Shown: positions 34,811-44,463 of the stretch, piece after piece
How the letters are laid out: the number at the start of each line of letters is the position of its first letter
Numbering within the stretch: position 1 is the first letter of the stretch
Assembly (NCBI RefSeq): GCF_042646205.1
Contig: NZ_JBHRTF010000001.1
Coordinates: 62,001-126,000, forward strand
DNA length: 64,000 nt
Source: Cellvibrio fontiphilus_A
Lineage (GTDB): Bacteria > Pseudomonadota > Gammaproteobacteria > Pseudomonadales > Cellvibrionaceae
Direction: 5' to 3'
Translations under genes and position numbers: made by a program
Notes under the pieces: model-generated
Database searches by the model: none
Seen by the model: only the letters and a program-made list of their open reading frames with translations
What the model was told of the DNA's origin: nothing

Positions 34811-37735
34811 ATGACAGCTAATAACAAGCACAACCTCGGTAAAACATTTTTAAAAAAACAATTACCGGCTTATATAAAACTGGCTTCCAGCGTTTCGCTG
34901 GTTGTTGGTGCTATGGGCGTAGCGCCTTATTCATTTGCGCAAGACGACGCTGATGCCTTGGAAGAAGTTGTAGTCACGGGTCAGCGCGCGAGTATTCAAT
35001 CAGCGCAAGATGTAAAACGAAATGCAAGCGTGGTTGTAGATTCAATCGTTGCGGAAGATATTGGTAAATTGCCGGATCGCAGCGTAACTGAAGCACTGCA
35101 ACGTGTTCCCGGTGTAACCGTTGGCCGTTATACCAACAACGATGCCGAGCATCCTGCTGCAGAAGGTAGCGGTGTTGCAGTTCGCGGTTTAACGCAAGTT
35201 CGCTCTGAATTAAATGGCCGCGATGTATTCTCCGCAGCCAGTGGTCGCGGTATCAGTTTTGAATCGGTTCCGGCTGAATTAATGTACGCCGTTGATACCT
35301 ACAAAAGCCCATCAGCAGACATGATTGAAGGTGGTTTGGGCGGTACAGTAAACCTGCGCACTCGTATGCCTTTCGATTCTGATGGCCAAATGGTCAGCGT
35401 ATCTGCCAAGGCAAACTACGGCGATCAAATGAAAGAAACCGACGGTGAATACTCCGGTTTATACAGCAACCGTTGGGAAACCGATGCAGGTGAATTTGGT
35501 GTTCTCGTGAACGCCTCTACCTCGGATTTGGCAACCCGTTCAGATCAGGTTTACTCCCGCGCTTATATGCCAAGAACTATTGATGGCGACGATGTTTGGG
35601 TTTCCAAAGGTGTGGACTGGCGCCGCAACGATCACCAAAGTACCCGTGAAGGTGGCTACCTTGCATTGCAATGGGCACCTAATGAAAACACTGAACTTTA
35701 TTTCACTGCATTCCAAACCAAACACGATAACGTTTATGACGAAAATGCTTTCTTCCTCGAAGGTCATACAGGCGATCAAGCGTTAGTGCCAACCAGTGAT
35801 AATGATTGGGTGTTCAGCGAAAACGGTGCAATGGAGTCGGGCACAGTGACCGTTACCAATCCCGCGCAGTGGGGGCTGGATTTTGGTACCAGTACACGCT
35901 GGGCGCAGAATGTTTCAAAAACCACTGATTACGCTACCGGCATCAAGTGGTCGCCAGATGACAAGTGGAAATTCTCTGCAGATTTACAATATGTAAAAGC
36001 AGAAGCCCATGTGGATGATTACACCCTTGGCTTGAAAGTAATTCCTGCTGAAGCCTATATGGACGGCATTGGCACAGAGACTCCTTCGATCATTATTGAT
36101 GACGCCTACATGTCCAACTTTGCCAATTACAATCTTGGCCAGGCGATGACACATTTTGAGCGCAATGAAGCAGAGGCTAAAACCGGCCGCATTGATGCAG
36201 AATACGATTTTGATGGTGACATTATTAAATCGGTAAAAGCCGGTGTGCGTTTCTCTGAGAAAACTGCTGACAACATTAACACTGGTTACGACTGGAATAC
36301 CCGTTACGCAACCTGGTTTGGTTTTGACAAAAACTCCATTCCAAAAGTAACACCGGAACAAGCTGAAAATTATTTAACTCTCTATTCATTTGATGATTTC
36401 CAACGTGGTGACGTTTCTGTTCCTGCGGCGGGATATTTGTATTCATCCAATGCCGCCAGAAATTTCCGTGCAACCACAGATGCAGTTAACGCCGATTGTG
36501 AAACCGGTGGCGCATGGTGGTGTGATGGCTTTGTATACTCTGAATGGGATCGTTTAGAGAATCCAATTTATAGAAACCTGCAGGAAGAAAAAACTGTCGC
36601 TATGTACATGATGGCGAATTACGGTTTTGATGATTTGGCTATGCCAATCGACGGTAATATTGGTGTGCGTGTTGTGCAAACCGATAATACTGCATCAGGG
36701 TTTTTGGTAGGTAATGAAGCACAGGATCAAGCCGGTAATGTTGTATTCGATGCGTTTAATGAACCGCTGAATGCTAAAACTAACCAAACTCATGTATTAC
36801 CAAGTTTCAACCTGCGCATGCAAGCAACGGAAGATCTGTTTGTCCGTTTTGCCGCTTCCGAAGCGATTTGGAATCCATCGTTTTCCGATATGCAAGCATT
36901 TGTAACTATCAGTGCTGATATCAATGACGAAACCGGTGTTATCGAAGGCTTTAATTTGAGTCAGGATACCAACCCCTACCTGCAACCGATGGAAGCAACC
37001 CAGTTCGACTTGTCGGTTGAGTGGTACTTTGATTCAAACGGTGGTATGGCTTACGCGGCATTGTTTAACAAACAAGTTGAAGGTTTCTTTAAAAAGAATA
37101 CTGACGGTTTTGCCATCGGTGAATTCACTGGTCAAGCCACTTGGTTGGACAATGTAGGTAGCGGTGATATCAACGGCTTGGAAATCGGTGTCAATAAATT
37201 CTTTGATGCACTGCCTGCACCCTTTGATGGCCTGGGCATTCAAGCAAACTACACTTACATCGATAGCAATGCGGATATTCCGTTAAATACCCAGCCAACC
37301 ACGGGTGACACCCAAGCAGGCGCTGCGCCATTGGATACCGACCGCTCTTCCTATGGTCAATTGCCAATCGATCAGCTCTCTAAAAATGCATTCAATATTA
37401 TTGGTATGTATGAAAAAGATGGCTTCTCTGCGCGTTTGGCTTACTCATGGAGAAGTAAATACCTGATCAGCTGGGGTGGTAATGGATTCGATCCAGACTT
37501 CAACGATGGTTTAGGTGGTAAGGCACGTATTCCTGTTTACAACGACGATTACGGTCAATTGGATGCGTCTGTCAGCTACACCTTCCTCGATAACTACACT
37601 GTGACTGCGGAAGCGTCTAATCTGCTGAAAGAGAAAACCGTGGGTATTATCGACCAAAACGCAGCGGGCGATCATGTTGCTTATTCTTATGCACAGGATG
37701 CACGTTTTGCTCTTGGTATCCGCGCCAGATTTTAA
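34811..37735 (+). CDS. TonB-dependent outer-membrane receptor, probable xyloglucan oligosaccharide uptake
   Basis: A 974-residue receptor. The signal peptide ends near SFAQ, and the TonB box region reads LEEVVVTG. The plug domain begins at VVDSIVAEDIGKLPDRSVTEAL with VAVRGL and GGLGGTVNLRT, and the 22-strand barrel ends in aromatic Phe (ALGIRARF). GGAG precedes the ATG. Receptors of this TonB-dependent, sugar-linked type import oligosaccharides. Genomic position between GH95 and GH35, as in the C. japonicus xyloglucan locus, gives the substrate (inference). Confidence 0.92.
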   Translation: MTANNKHNLGKTFLKKQLPAYIKLASSVSLVVGAMGVAPYSFAQDDADALEEVVVTGQRASIQSAQDVKRNASVVVDSIVAEDIGKLPDRSVTEALQRVPGVTVGRYTNNDAEHPAAEGSGVAVRGLTQVRSELNGRDVFSAASGRGISFESVPAELMYAVDTYKSPSADMIEGGLGGTVNLRTRMPFDSDGQMVSVSAKANYGDQMKETDGEYSGLYSNRWETDAGEFGVLVNASTSDLATRSDQVYSRAYMPRTIDGDDVWVSKGVDWRRNDHQSTREGGYLALQWAPNENTELYFTAFQTKHDNVYDENAFFLEGHTGDQALVPTSDNDWVFSENGAMESGTVTVTNPAQWGLDFGTSTRWAQNVSKTTDYATGIKWSPDDKWKFSADLQYVKAEAHVDDYTLGLKVIPAEAYMDGIGTETPSIIIDDAYMSNFANYNLGQAMTHFERNEAEAKTGRIDAEYDFDGDIIKSVKAGVRFSEKTADNINTGYDWNTRYATWFGFDKNSIPKVTPEQAENYLTLYSFDDFQRGDVSVPAAGYLYSSNAARNFRATTDAVNADCETGGAWWCDGFVYSEWDRLENPIYRNLQEEKTVAMYMMANYGFDDLAMPIDGNIGVRVVQTDNTASGFLVGNEAQDQAGNVVFDAFNEPLNAKTNQTHVLPSFNLRMQATEDLFVRFAASEAIWNPSFSDMQAFVTISADINDETGVIEGFNLSQDTNPYLQPMEATQFDLSVEWYFDSNGGMAYAALFNKQVEGFFKKNTDGFAIGEFTGQATWLDNVGSGDINGLEIGVNKFFDALPAPFDGLGIQANYTYIDSNADIPLNTQPTTGDTQAGAAPLDTDRSSYGQLPIDQLSKNAFNIIGMYEKDGFSARLAYSWRSKYLISWGGNGFDPDFNDGLGGKARIPVYNDDYGQLDASVSYTFLDNYTVTAEASNLLKEKTVGIIDQNAAGDHVAYSYAQDARFALGIRARF

Positions 37736-37750
37736 TTAGCGCAGTTAAAA

Positions 37751-37797
37751 AAACCTTGCCCCGCCTTGCCCCGTTCGGGGCAAGGTTTTTTTGTTTT
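37751..37797 (+). terminator. Terminator after the receptor gene, with a duplicated left arm
   Basis: CCTTGCCCC occurs twice (37754-37762 and 37764-37772), and the right arm GGGGCAAGG (37777-37785) can pair with either copy. A T-run follows. The near copy gives a four-base GTTC loop. TATAAT at 37798-37803 just beyond may be the -10 box of the next gene. Confidence 0.88.
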
Positions 37798-37847
37798 TAT
37801 AATTCGCTATTCTCCTTTTTTACATTCGCACTATCGCAAGAGGAATT

Positions 37848-39554
37848 ATGCAAACTTCCCCTCACTGTTGTTCATCGCTGTTGCGCTGGTTGGGTGCAAG
37901 TATTTTATGTTTTGCGGCTATGCCTTTATGGGCGGCGCCATTGCCTGATCTGGTTAGCAACAATGGCCGTCATGCGCTCATGGTAGATGGCGCTCCCTAT
38001 TTAATCTTGGGAGCACAAACCAATAACTCCAGTAACTACCCTGATGCGTTAAAAGACGTTTGGCCATCGGTGGAGAAAATGCACGCGAATACCTTGAGTA
38101 TTCCTGTTGCATGGGAGCAAATTGAACCGGTTGAAGGCGAGTTCGATTTTTCTTTTGTCGATGTGCTAATTAAACAAGCGCGTGAGCGCAAGGTAAAAGT
38201 TGTTTTGTTATGGTTTGCCACCTGGAAAAACAACGCACCCCACTATGCGCCTGCATGGGTGAAATTGGATAACCAACGTTTTCCGCGCGTGGTAAAACAG
38301 GATGGCGACACGCTGAATTCACTCTCGCCGCTGGGCCAAAATACCCTGGCAGCAGATAAAAAAGCCTTTGTGGAATTAATGAAATACCTGAAAAAAACCG
38401 ATAAAGATCACACAGTGATTATGGTACAGGTGCAAAACGAAGTGGGCACCTATGGTGCGGTGCGCGATTATTCCGCCTTGGCCCAGCAACAATTTAACGC
38501 TCCTGTACCTGCCGACTTGCTGAATACACTCAATCTAAAACCTGGCAATTGGGCACAAGTATTTGGTAGCGATGCGGACGAATTTTTTCATGCGTATTAC
38601 ATCGCCAAATACTGCAATGAAATTGCACAAGCGGGTAAAGCGATTAAAAATTTACCTATGTATGTAAACGTAGCCCTGCGCAACCCGTTTAACCCCGGCT
38701 TGCCCGGCCAGTATTCCAGCGGTGGTGCCACCGATAATGTGTTGCACATTTGGAAAGCCGCCGCACCCGCGATAAATTTAATCGGCCCGGATATTTATTT
38801 CCGTGATCACAAAACCGTAACTAAAGTATTGGAATTATATGCGCGCCCGGATAATGCGTTATTTGTAGCCGAGATAGGTAACGACCAACCCTATGCGCGC
38901 TATTTTTATTCCACCCTCGGTTTGGGTGGTATTGGTTTTTCTCCCTTTGGTATGGACGACACCGGTTACACCAACTATCCGCTCGGTGCCAAAGAATATA
39001 ACGATGAAACCATCGAACATTTTGCGCAGCACTATCGCGCAATAGAGCCCAATATGCGCGCTTGGGCAAAATTGTTATTTGAAAATAACAGTTGGGGTTT
39101 CGCCGAGCCGCTGGATACCACGGGCGATACGCAAAAAATCTGGAACGCTGAAGCAACACCCGCCGAAAAAGAACAGCACGCAAAAGACAAAGCCGCCGCG
39201 CTTACGCAATTGGTGGATGCGGGCCTGTGGGATATAGAAGTCACTTACGGTCGGCCCATGTTTTGGATAGCGCCCCCCGAAGGCAATACCCCGGCGGCTG
39301 GCGGTGCCTTGGTGGTGCAATTAAGTGATAACGAATATTTGGTTACTGCACATAAAGCGCGTGTGGAATTTAAACCTTCCGCTGAACTTATCAATAAAAA
39401 GTACATGATTGATCGTGTAGAAGAGGGCCGCTATGAGAATGGCAAATGGATTCTGTCGCGTGTTTGGAATGGCGATCAAACCGATTGGGGGTTAAATTTC
39501 AGTGATCGCCCAGTGCTGTTAAAAGTGAAAATGGCGGCTTACACCACGCATTAA
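37848..39554 (+). CDS. GH35 beta-galactosidase
   Basis: Retaining beta-galactosidase of 568 residues with a signal peptide (CFAAMPLWA). The barrel shows the acid/base Glu198 in VQVQNEVG and the nucleophile Glu342 in VAEIGN, and a C-terminal DUF5597-like beta domain follows. C. japonicus Bgl35A, in the same position next to the xyloglucan receptor, removes galactose from xyloglucan side chains. AGAGGA precedes the ATG. Because a strong terminator separates it from the receptor gene, it probably has its own promoter. Confidence 0.92.
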   Translation: MQTSPHCCSSLLRWLGASILCFAAMPLWAAPLPDLVSNNGRHALMVDGAPYLILGAQTNNSSNYPDALKDVWPSVEKMHANTLSIPVAWEQIEPVEGEFDFSFVDVLIKQARERKVKVVLLWFATWKNNAPHYAPAWVKLDNQRFPRVVKQDGDTLNSLSPLGQNTLAADKKAFVELMKYLKKTDKDHTVIMVQVQNEVGTYGAVRDYSALAQQQFNAPVPADLLNTLNLKPGNWAQVFGSDADEFFHAYYIAKYCNEIAQAGKAIKNLPMYVNVALRNPFNPGLPGQYSSGGATDNVLHIWKAAAPAINLIGPDIYFRDHKTVTKVLELYARPDNALFVAEIGNDQPYARYFYSTLGLGGIGFSPFGMDDTGYTNYPLGAKEYNDETIEHFAQHYRAIEPNMRAWAKLLFENNSWGFAEPLDTTGDTQKIWNAEATPAEKEQHAKDKAAALTQLVDAGLWDIEVTYGRPMFWIAPPEGNTPAAGGALVVQLSDNEYLVTAHKARVEFKPSAELINKKYMIDRVEEGRYENGKWILSRVWNGDQTDWGLNFSDRPVLLKVKMAAYTTH

Positions 39555-39586
39555 GTTTTATTGTGAAATAGGCTGGGCTTGCTGCG

Positions 39587-40444
39587 TCAATCATCTTGGC
39601 GCGGCAAGTCCAGATTATAAAAACGAATGGCATTTCCACCCCAAATCGCTTGCGCTGCTTGCGGTGTATAACGCGCTAAAAAAGTTTCCGTTGTCTCCAC
39701 CCATTGCCCATAAGTAGTGGCAAGGGTACATACCGGCCAATCGCTACCCCACATCAAGCGCTCTGCGCCAAAACATTTTATTAACTGGTTCATGTAGGGA
39801 AGCAAGCAATTAAAAGAGGTATCAGTTCCCGCTTCAGTTACCAAGCCGGAAAATTTGCAGTAGGCCGCTGTTTCCTCGCTGATTTTTTGCAGTTGTTCCG
39901 CCCAGGGCTTAAAAACATTGGCGGCAATATCCGGTTTTGCGCCGTGATCAATCACCAGTTTGAGTTCGGGGTAGCGCTGCAATAATTGATACAGCGCATT
40001 CAGGTGCACAGGTTTTACCAGTGCATCAAAAGTTAAATCATTATCGATCAGCCAGGTGAACACCGAATCCAGTTCAGGTTTTAGCATCCAGTTGGGGTCA
40101 GCTATGCCCTGAATCATCGGGCGAATTCCCAGAAATTTTGGCTGTTGGTGTAGCGCACTGAGCAACTCGGTAGCATTGGGCAAATTCATATCCACCCAGC
40201 CAACCACGCCTGCAATAAATGGATGTTGCTGCGCGAGCCGCAACATAAACTCCGTTTCTGCAAGGGTTTCAGTGGCCTGCACTATAACCGAATAGTCAAT
40301 GCCATTTTGTTGCAGTTGTGGTTGCAAATCAGCGGGTAAAAAATCCCGCTGGAGTTTTGCCGGGCCGTTATTAAGCCAGTGGTAGTCGCCTCTGGCCAAT
40401 TGCCAACAATGTTGATGGCTATCGATACGCAAATAGTTGGTCAA
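39587..40444 (-). CDS. Amidohydrolase-2 family, L-fuconolactonase-like
   Basis: A 285-residue metal-dependent hydrolase of the COG3618 type. IDSHQHCWQ gives the H-x-H metal ligands, IDHGAKP and WGSDWPV supply the later His and Asp. The same family includes L-fucono-1,5-lactonase and L-rhamnono-lactonase; the opening 'IDSHQHxWQLxRGDYxWL' is typical of fuconolactonases. A GH95 fucosidase about 5 kb away and FucP at 62106 support the fucose reading. Convergent with GH35 and 44 bp downstream of the transglycosylase gene on the same strand. Confidence 0.85.
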   Translation of the reverse strand: MTNYLRIDSHQHCWQLARGDYHWLNNGPAKLQRDFLPADLQPQLQQNGIDYSVIVQATETLAETEFMLRLAQQHPFIAGVVGWVDMNLPNATELLSALHQQPKFLGIRPMIQGIADPNWMLKPELDSVFTWLIDNDLTFDALVKPVHLNALYQLLQRYPELKLVIDHGAKPDIAANVFKPWAEQLQKISEETAAYCKFSGLVTEAGTDTSFNCLLPYMNQLIKCFGAERLMWGSDWPVCTLATTYGQWVETTETFLARYTPQAAQAIWGGNAIRFYNLDLPRQDD

Positions 40445-40488
40445 TGCAGGCTCCTGTGATTGTTATTCTGGCCTTGGGCGCGGCAAAC

Positions 40489-41841
40489 TCAGCGCGCCTT
40501 TATGCCTAGTAATTTCAGCAATTCGCGGCTGGGGAAACCATCGGCAATCATACCTTGCTGTTGTTGGAATTCGCTCAGGGCGCGGCGTGTGGCCGGGCCA
40601 AATATGCCATCGGGCGTGCCGGTATCAAACCCTTTGGTATTGAGCAGGCTTTGCAATTCAATCACCTGGTTGCGATGCAAACGCGGCACATTTTCCGGTG
40701 GCGATTGCATTAATTTTCCGCCGCCGGCAATTTGATCGGCCAGTTGGCCAACGGCAATCGCATAAAACTCCGAGCGGTTCCAGCGCATGATCACGTTAAA
40801 GTTTTCATACACCAAAAATGCTGGCCCCTGATGGCCGGCAGGCACCAGCAGTGACGCCTGAATATTTTCCGCGGGCAGTGGTGAATTGTCGGCGCGGGTT
40901 ATTCCTAATTGGCGCCACTCGTTTAATGATTTGGTATTTTTTAAACCCGCTTCCAAAAACGGAAAGTTCGCGGGCAGTTTCACTTCGCGGCCCCAGCGCG
41001 AATTGGGTTGCCAGCCAAGGTTGCGTAAAAAGTTAGCGGCAGAACCCATGGCGTCTGCTGTGCTTTTCCATAAATCGCGTTTGTTGTCGCCATCGTAATC
41101 AACGGCGTTTTTGAGAAAGGCGGAAGGCATAAATTGCACGTGCCCCATGGCGCCCGCCCATGAGCCAACCATTTGCGCGGGCGCAATAGCACCTTCATCC
41201 AGAATGCGCAGCGCGTTCATTAATTCGATGGTAAAAAATTCGCTGCGTCGTGCATCGCAAGCAAGTGTGGCGAGTGAATCGACCACTTTAATATTGCCAA
41301 AATAGCTGCCGAAATTCGTTTCCAATCCCCAAAAGGACAATAAATAAGGCGCTGGTACGCCGTATTCCTGTTCCACTTTATCAAACAGGACGCGATGTTT
41401 TGCCCAAAGCTCACGCCCTTGTTTTACCCGCTGTTCGGTTACGCGGCGATTAAAATAGTCGGCAAAACTGGTGGTAAATTCCGGTTGCTGTTTGTCCAGC
41501 TCCAACACACGTTTATTCAATCTGGCATTCGCCAAACTGTTATTAATCACCGGCGCTGAAATGCCCTGGTTTTTTGCGATTTGCGCGAATTTGGTAAGGC
41601 ACTGCGCAAAATCGGCTTCGCTGATCATCGCGCTGGTGTGTGTGGGTGCGGTTGTGGCTGCGGTGGCGGTGTTGGTCGCGCTTATTGATGTAGCGGCGGC
41701 TGGCTGGTTTGGTGTCGCGGGTGTCGGCGGCGTATTGGCGCAGGAGAGCAGGCTGGTACAACAGGTAATGGTGAGCAGCTGGCGCAGGCGATTAGTCGAT
41801 ACCAATGGGAGTCTGGTGTGTAGCGTCAGGGTGTCTGGCAT
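40489..41841 (-). CDS. Lytic murein transglycosylase, MltB-like lipoprotein with peptidoglycan-binding domain
   Basis: A 450-residue lipoprotein: lipobox SLLSC with Cys34 preceded by a short hydrophobic stretch, then a Thr/Ala/Pro linker (35-70). The SLT_2 domain has the catalytic Glu174 in FWGLETNFGSYFG, and the GHVQFMPSAF motif. The C-terminus is a PG_binding_1 domain (about 380-445, ending in FGPATRRAL-type repeats). Cleaves glycan strands with formation of anhydro-muramic acid. The upstream in-frame start gives a rather long 20-residue n-region; Met at that point is kept for want of a better site. Confidence 0.93.
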   Translation of the reverse strand: MPDTLTLHTRLPLVSTNRLRQLLTITCCTSLLSCANTPPTPATPNQPAAATSISATNTATAATTAPTHTSAMISEADFAQCLTKFAQIAKNQGISAPVINNSLANARLNKRVLELDKQQPEFTTSFADYFNRRVTEQRVKQGRELWAKHRVLFDKVEQEYGVPAPYLLSFWGLETNFGSYFGNIKVVDSLATLACDARRSEFFTIELMNALRILDEGAIAPAQMVGSWAGAMGHVQFMPSAFLKNAVDYDGDNKRDLWKSTADAMGSAANFLRNLGWQPNSRWGREVKLPANFPFLEAGLKNTKSLNEWRQLGITRADNSPLPAENIQASLLVPAGHQGPAFLVYENFNVIMRWNRSEFYAIAVGQLADQIAGGGKLMQSPPENVPRLHRNQVIELQSLLNTKGFDTGTPDGIFGPATRRALSEFQQQQGMIADGFPSRELLKLLGIKAR

Positions 41842-42016
41842 GGGGTGCGTTTTCCTCAGGTTTCTGGCGTGCTATGGGGCTATTGTATGCCCATCCTCTG
41901 GCAAAGGGCATTGACTCATCTATTCTATGGGTTGCATGCTTGTCATCTATTTCCTCTTTTGGGGTAGAGGGATTTATCCACCGCGCCCCTGCGTTTTAGT
42001 TTCTTTGGAATATCGA

Positions 42017-43609
42017 ATGAGTCCTCATTACTGTTTCTCTCTGCGTTTGCAGCATTTACTGCGTTTGGCCGTTATCGCCAGCTTGCCACTGGCGGCGCAA
42101 CCGGGTGTTGCCAAACCCGCCACTGAATTTAATACCCCGCAATTCTGGTATGAATCCGGGCAGGCGGCACTTGCCGCCGCTAAACAGCCGGTGCCGCAGA
42201 CCGGCAAGGCTAAAAATGTCATTCTGTTTGTGGGCGATGGCATGGGCATATCCACCGTGACTGCCGCGCGTATTTTGGAAGGGCAACAGCAAGCGCGCGA
42301 TGGTGAAAGCAATCGCCTCGCGTTTGAAAAATTTCCCTACTTTGCGTTGAGCGTGACGGCCAGTGCCAACCAACAAACCTCGGATTCTGCCCCCACTGCC
42401 ACTGCATTGGTGACGGGAATAAAAGCGAATGATGGCGCGATTTCGGTTAATCAAACCCTCGCGCGCAATGAACATCGCGCCGAGCAAGTAGCGGCCGCCA
42501 GTGTAAAAAGTATTTTGCAGCAAGCCGAAGAGCAGGGCTTGGCCACCGGCATAGTCACCACCGCGCGTGTCACCCATGCCACGCCCGCTACCAATTACGC
42601 CCATGTGCCTGATCGAGAATGGGAGGCCGATGCCAATTTGCCCGCTGGCGCAACAGTAAAAGATATAGCGCGGCAATTAATTGAATTTCCCTACGGCGAT
42701 GGCATTGAAGTGGTGATGGGCGGCGGGCGTAAACAATTTTATGCCAGCACTGAAGCCGACCCTGAATACACCGGTCGCACCGGTATTCGGCGCGATGGTC
42801 GCAACCTGCACAAGGAATGGTTGGCAAAACATCCGCAGGCGGCATATGTGTGGAATAAAAAACAATTGGATGCGTTGGATATTAAAAAAACCAAACATTT
42901 GCTCGCCTTGTTTGGGCCATCGCATATGCGTTACGAAGCCGATCGCGCCGATGATATAGCGGGTGAACCATCGCTCGCCGAAATGACGCAAACCGCCATT
43001 CAGTTGCTACAAAAAAATAGAAAAGGTTTTTATTTAATGGTGGAAGCAGGGCGCATTGATCATGCCCACCATGCCGGCAATGCCTACCGCGCACTCACCG
43101 ATGCGATTGCACTTTCAAATGCCGTAAAAGCGGCGCAGGCTGCCACTGATCCGCGCGAGACATTAATTATCGTCACCGCCGATCACAGTCACACCTTTAC
43201 CATCGCCGGCTACCCCGAGCGCGGCAATCCCATATTGGGCAAAACCAAAGTGGATGGAGAATTTGCAACCGATTCTCTTGGCTTACCCTACACCACACTC
43301 GGCTACGCGAACGGCCCCGGTTTTACCGGTGGAAAAATTCGCCGCGAATTTAATGGCGACAATGAAACTGCAACCGCCGCCACCTACAGCGGCACCGCCG
43401 CGCGCCCCGATTTAACCCAGGTGGACACCACCAGTCCCAGCTATATGCAAGAAGCAGCTGTACCACTCGCGTCAGAAACCCACGGCGGTGAGGACGTAGG
43501 TATTTATGCGCTGGGGCCAAACGCGCATTTATTTCGCGGTGTGCAAGAGCAGCACCTTATTTATCACGTCATGGCCGATGCGCTTGGCCTGAATAAACAG
43601 GCTAAATAA
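42017..43609 (+). CDS. Alkaline phosphatase, secreted
   Basis: PhoA-superfamily phosphomonoesterase. LFVGDGMGIST holds a metal ligand, DSAPTATALVTG the nucleophilic Ser after Asp, GRIDHAHHAGN and TADHSHTF the other zinc ligands, and SETHGGEDVGIYALGP the last His. The ATG at 42017 starts a clear signal peptide (LAVIASLPLAAQPGVA); the open frame extends 30 codons upstream without signal-like sequence. 530 residues. Its stop overlaps the start of the next gene by one base. Confidence 0.93.
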   Translation: MSPHYCFSLRLQHLLRLAVIASLPLAAQPGVAKPATEFNTPQFWYESGQAALAAAKQPVPQTGKAKNVILFVGDGMGISTVTAARILEGQQQARDGESNRLAFEKFPYFALSVTASANQQTSDSAPTATALVTGIKANDGAISVNQTLARNEHRAEQVAAASVKSILQQAEEQGLATGIVTTARVTHATPATNYAHVPDREWEADANLPAGATVKDIARQLIEFPYGDGIEVVMGGGRKQFYASTEADPEYTGRTGIRRDGRNLHKEWLAKHPQAAYVWNKKQLDALDIKKTKHLLALFGPSHMRYEADRADDIAGEPSLAEMTQTAIQLLQKNRKGFYLMVEAGRIDHAHHAGNAYRALTDAIALSNAVKAAQAATDPRETLIIVTADHSHTFTIAGYPERGNPILGKTKVDGEFATDSLGLPYTTLGYANGPGFTGGKIRREFNGDNETATAATYSGTAARPDLTQVDTTSPSYMQEAAVPLASETHGGEDVGIYALGPNAHLFRGVQEQHLIYHVMADALGLNKQAK

Positions 43610-44301
43610 TGAAATCGTTTTGGGTAGTGTTATTTATTGCCGGCGTAAACCTGAGCTGCGCATTTCATTGCGATGAATTAAGCGAGCCGGTGTCGGTCAC
43701 TAATACCAACAACCTGCCGCCACTCGCGGCAGAATTTGTCACCACCATTGCGGGCGATAATTCCACTCATAACATTGCACAGCTGGTGCGCAGCGGCGAT
43801 GCGGTGGAGTGGAATTACCTCGCTAACAACACCAGCGAGTTATGGAAAAAAACTACGAACAATTTGTGGTTTTACCACAAAATATTTCACACCGACCGCC
43901 AAGTGATTGAATATTCCCCGGTGGACATGAATTTGCTCGGCATGCACCAGCAGTGGCAGTACTTCGCCATTAACCCTGCAATATTACCGGCACTCACCCA
44001 CAGCAACGCCGCCGAAAATTTTCATGGGTTTTTAGCGATCCTCTACAGCGGAGAACAATCTGGCATTAACTATGAAGTCCTATGGCTCCCCCAACTCTCC
44101 CTCGCCGCCCGCATAACCGCTACCCAAGGCAAGCAAAAAACCATCACCGCAATCCGCGCGCTTTACGTGAATCAACAAGCCCCTTTCACCTTTTCAGATA
44201 TCACCCAGTACCGCACCATCGAATACACCGATCTAGGCGATATGGAACGCGACCCGTTTGTTATGAAAATCCAGCATGAGTTGTTGGAGCATGGGCATTG
44301 A
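43609..44301 (+). CDS. Conserved-looking secreted protein of unknown function
   Basis: A 230-residue protein, not recognised. The N-terminus is a signal sequence (FWVVLFIAGVNLSC) with Cys at 17, but the residues before it do not form a standard lipobox. The rest is soluble, with aromatic residues in YFAINPAILPAL and a charged end MERDPFVMKIQHELLEHGH. TAATG overlap with alkaline phosphatase indicates coupled translation. The last 112 bases of the gene are repeated, with changes, at 45284-45398. Confidence 0.7.
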   Translation: MKSFWVVLFIAGVNLSCAFHCDELSEPVSVTNTNNLPPLAAEFVTTIAGDNSTHNIAQLVRSGDAVEWNYLANNTSELWKKTTNNLWFYHKIFHTDRQVIEYSPVDMNLLGMHQQWQYFAINPAILPALTHSNAAENFHGFLAILYSGEQSGINYEVLWLPQLSLAARITATQGKQKTITAIRALYVNQQAPFTFSDITQYRTIEYTDLGDMERDPFVMKIQHELLEHGH

Positions 44302-44463
44302 GGGGGGGGGTAGCTGTAAATTGGGCGTGGTAAAAAATAAAACCCCGGGCAGCGAATTAGCTGATCGGAGTTTTTAATCAGCAAAAATTATTTTTTGCCC
44401 AACTCAACGATATATTTTTTTGATTTTTACCTGGACATTACGGGTTGCTATGGATTGTGCAGG

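Noticed and set aside
42017..43609. Alkaline phosphatase thought to lack the Ser nucleophile
   Set aside because: The nucleophile is the Ser directly after Asp in DSAPTATA, which is present; the following Thr is a normal family residue.
44302..44463. Terminator-like sequence in the A-rich stretch after the unknown gene
   Set aside because: Only an interrupted stem with mismatches around 44339-44376; too weak to list.
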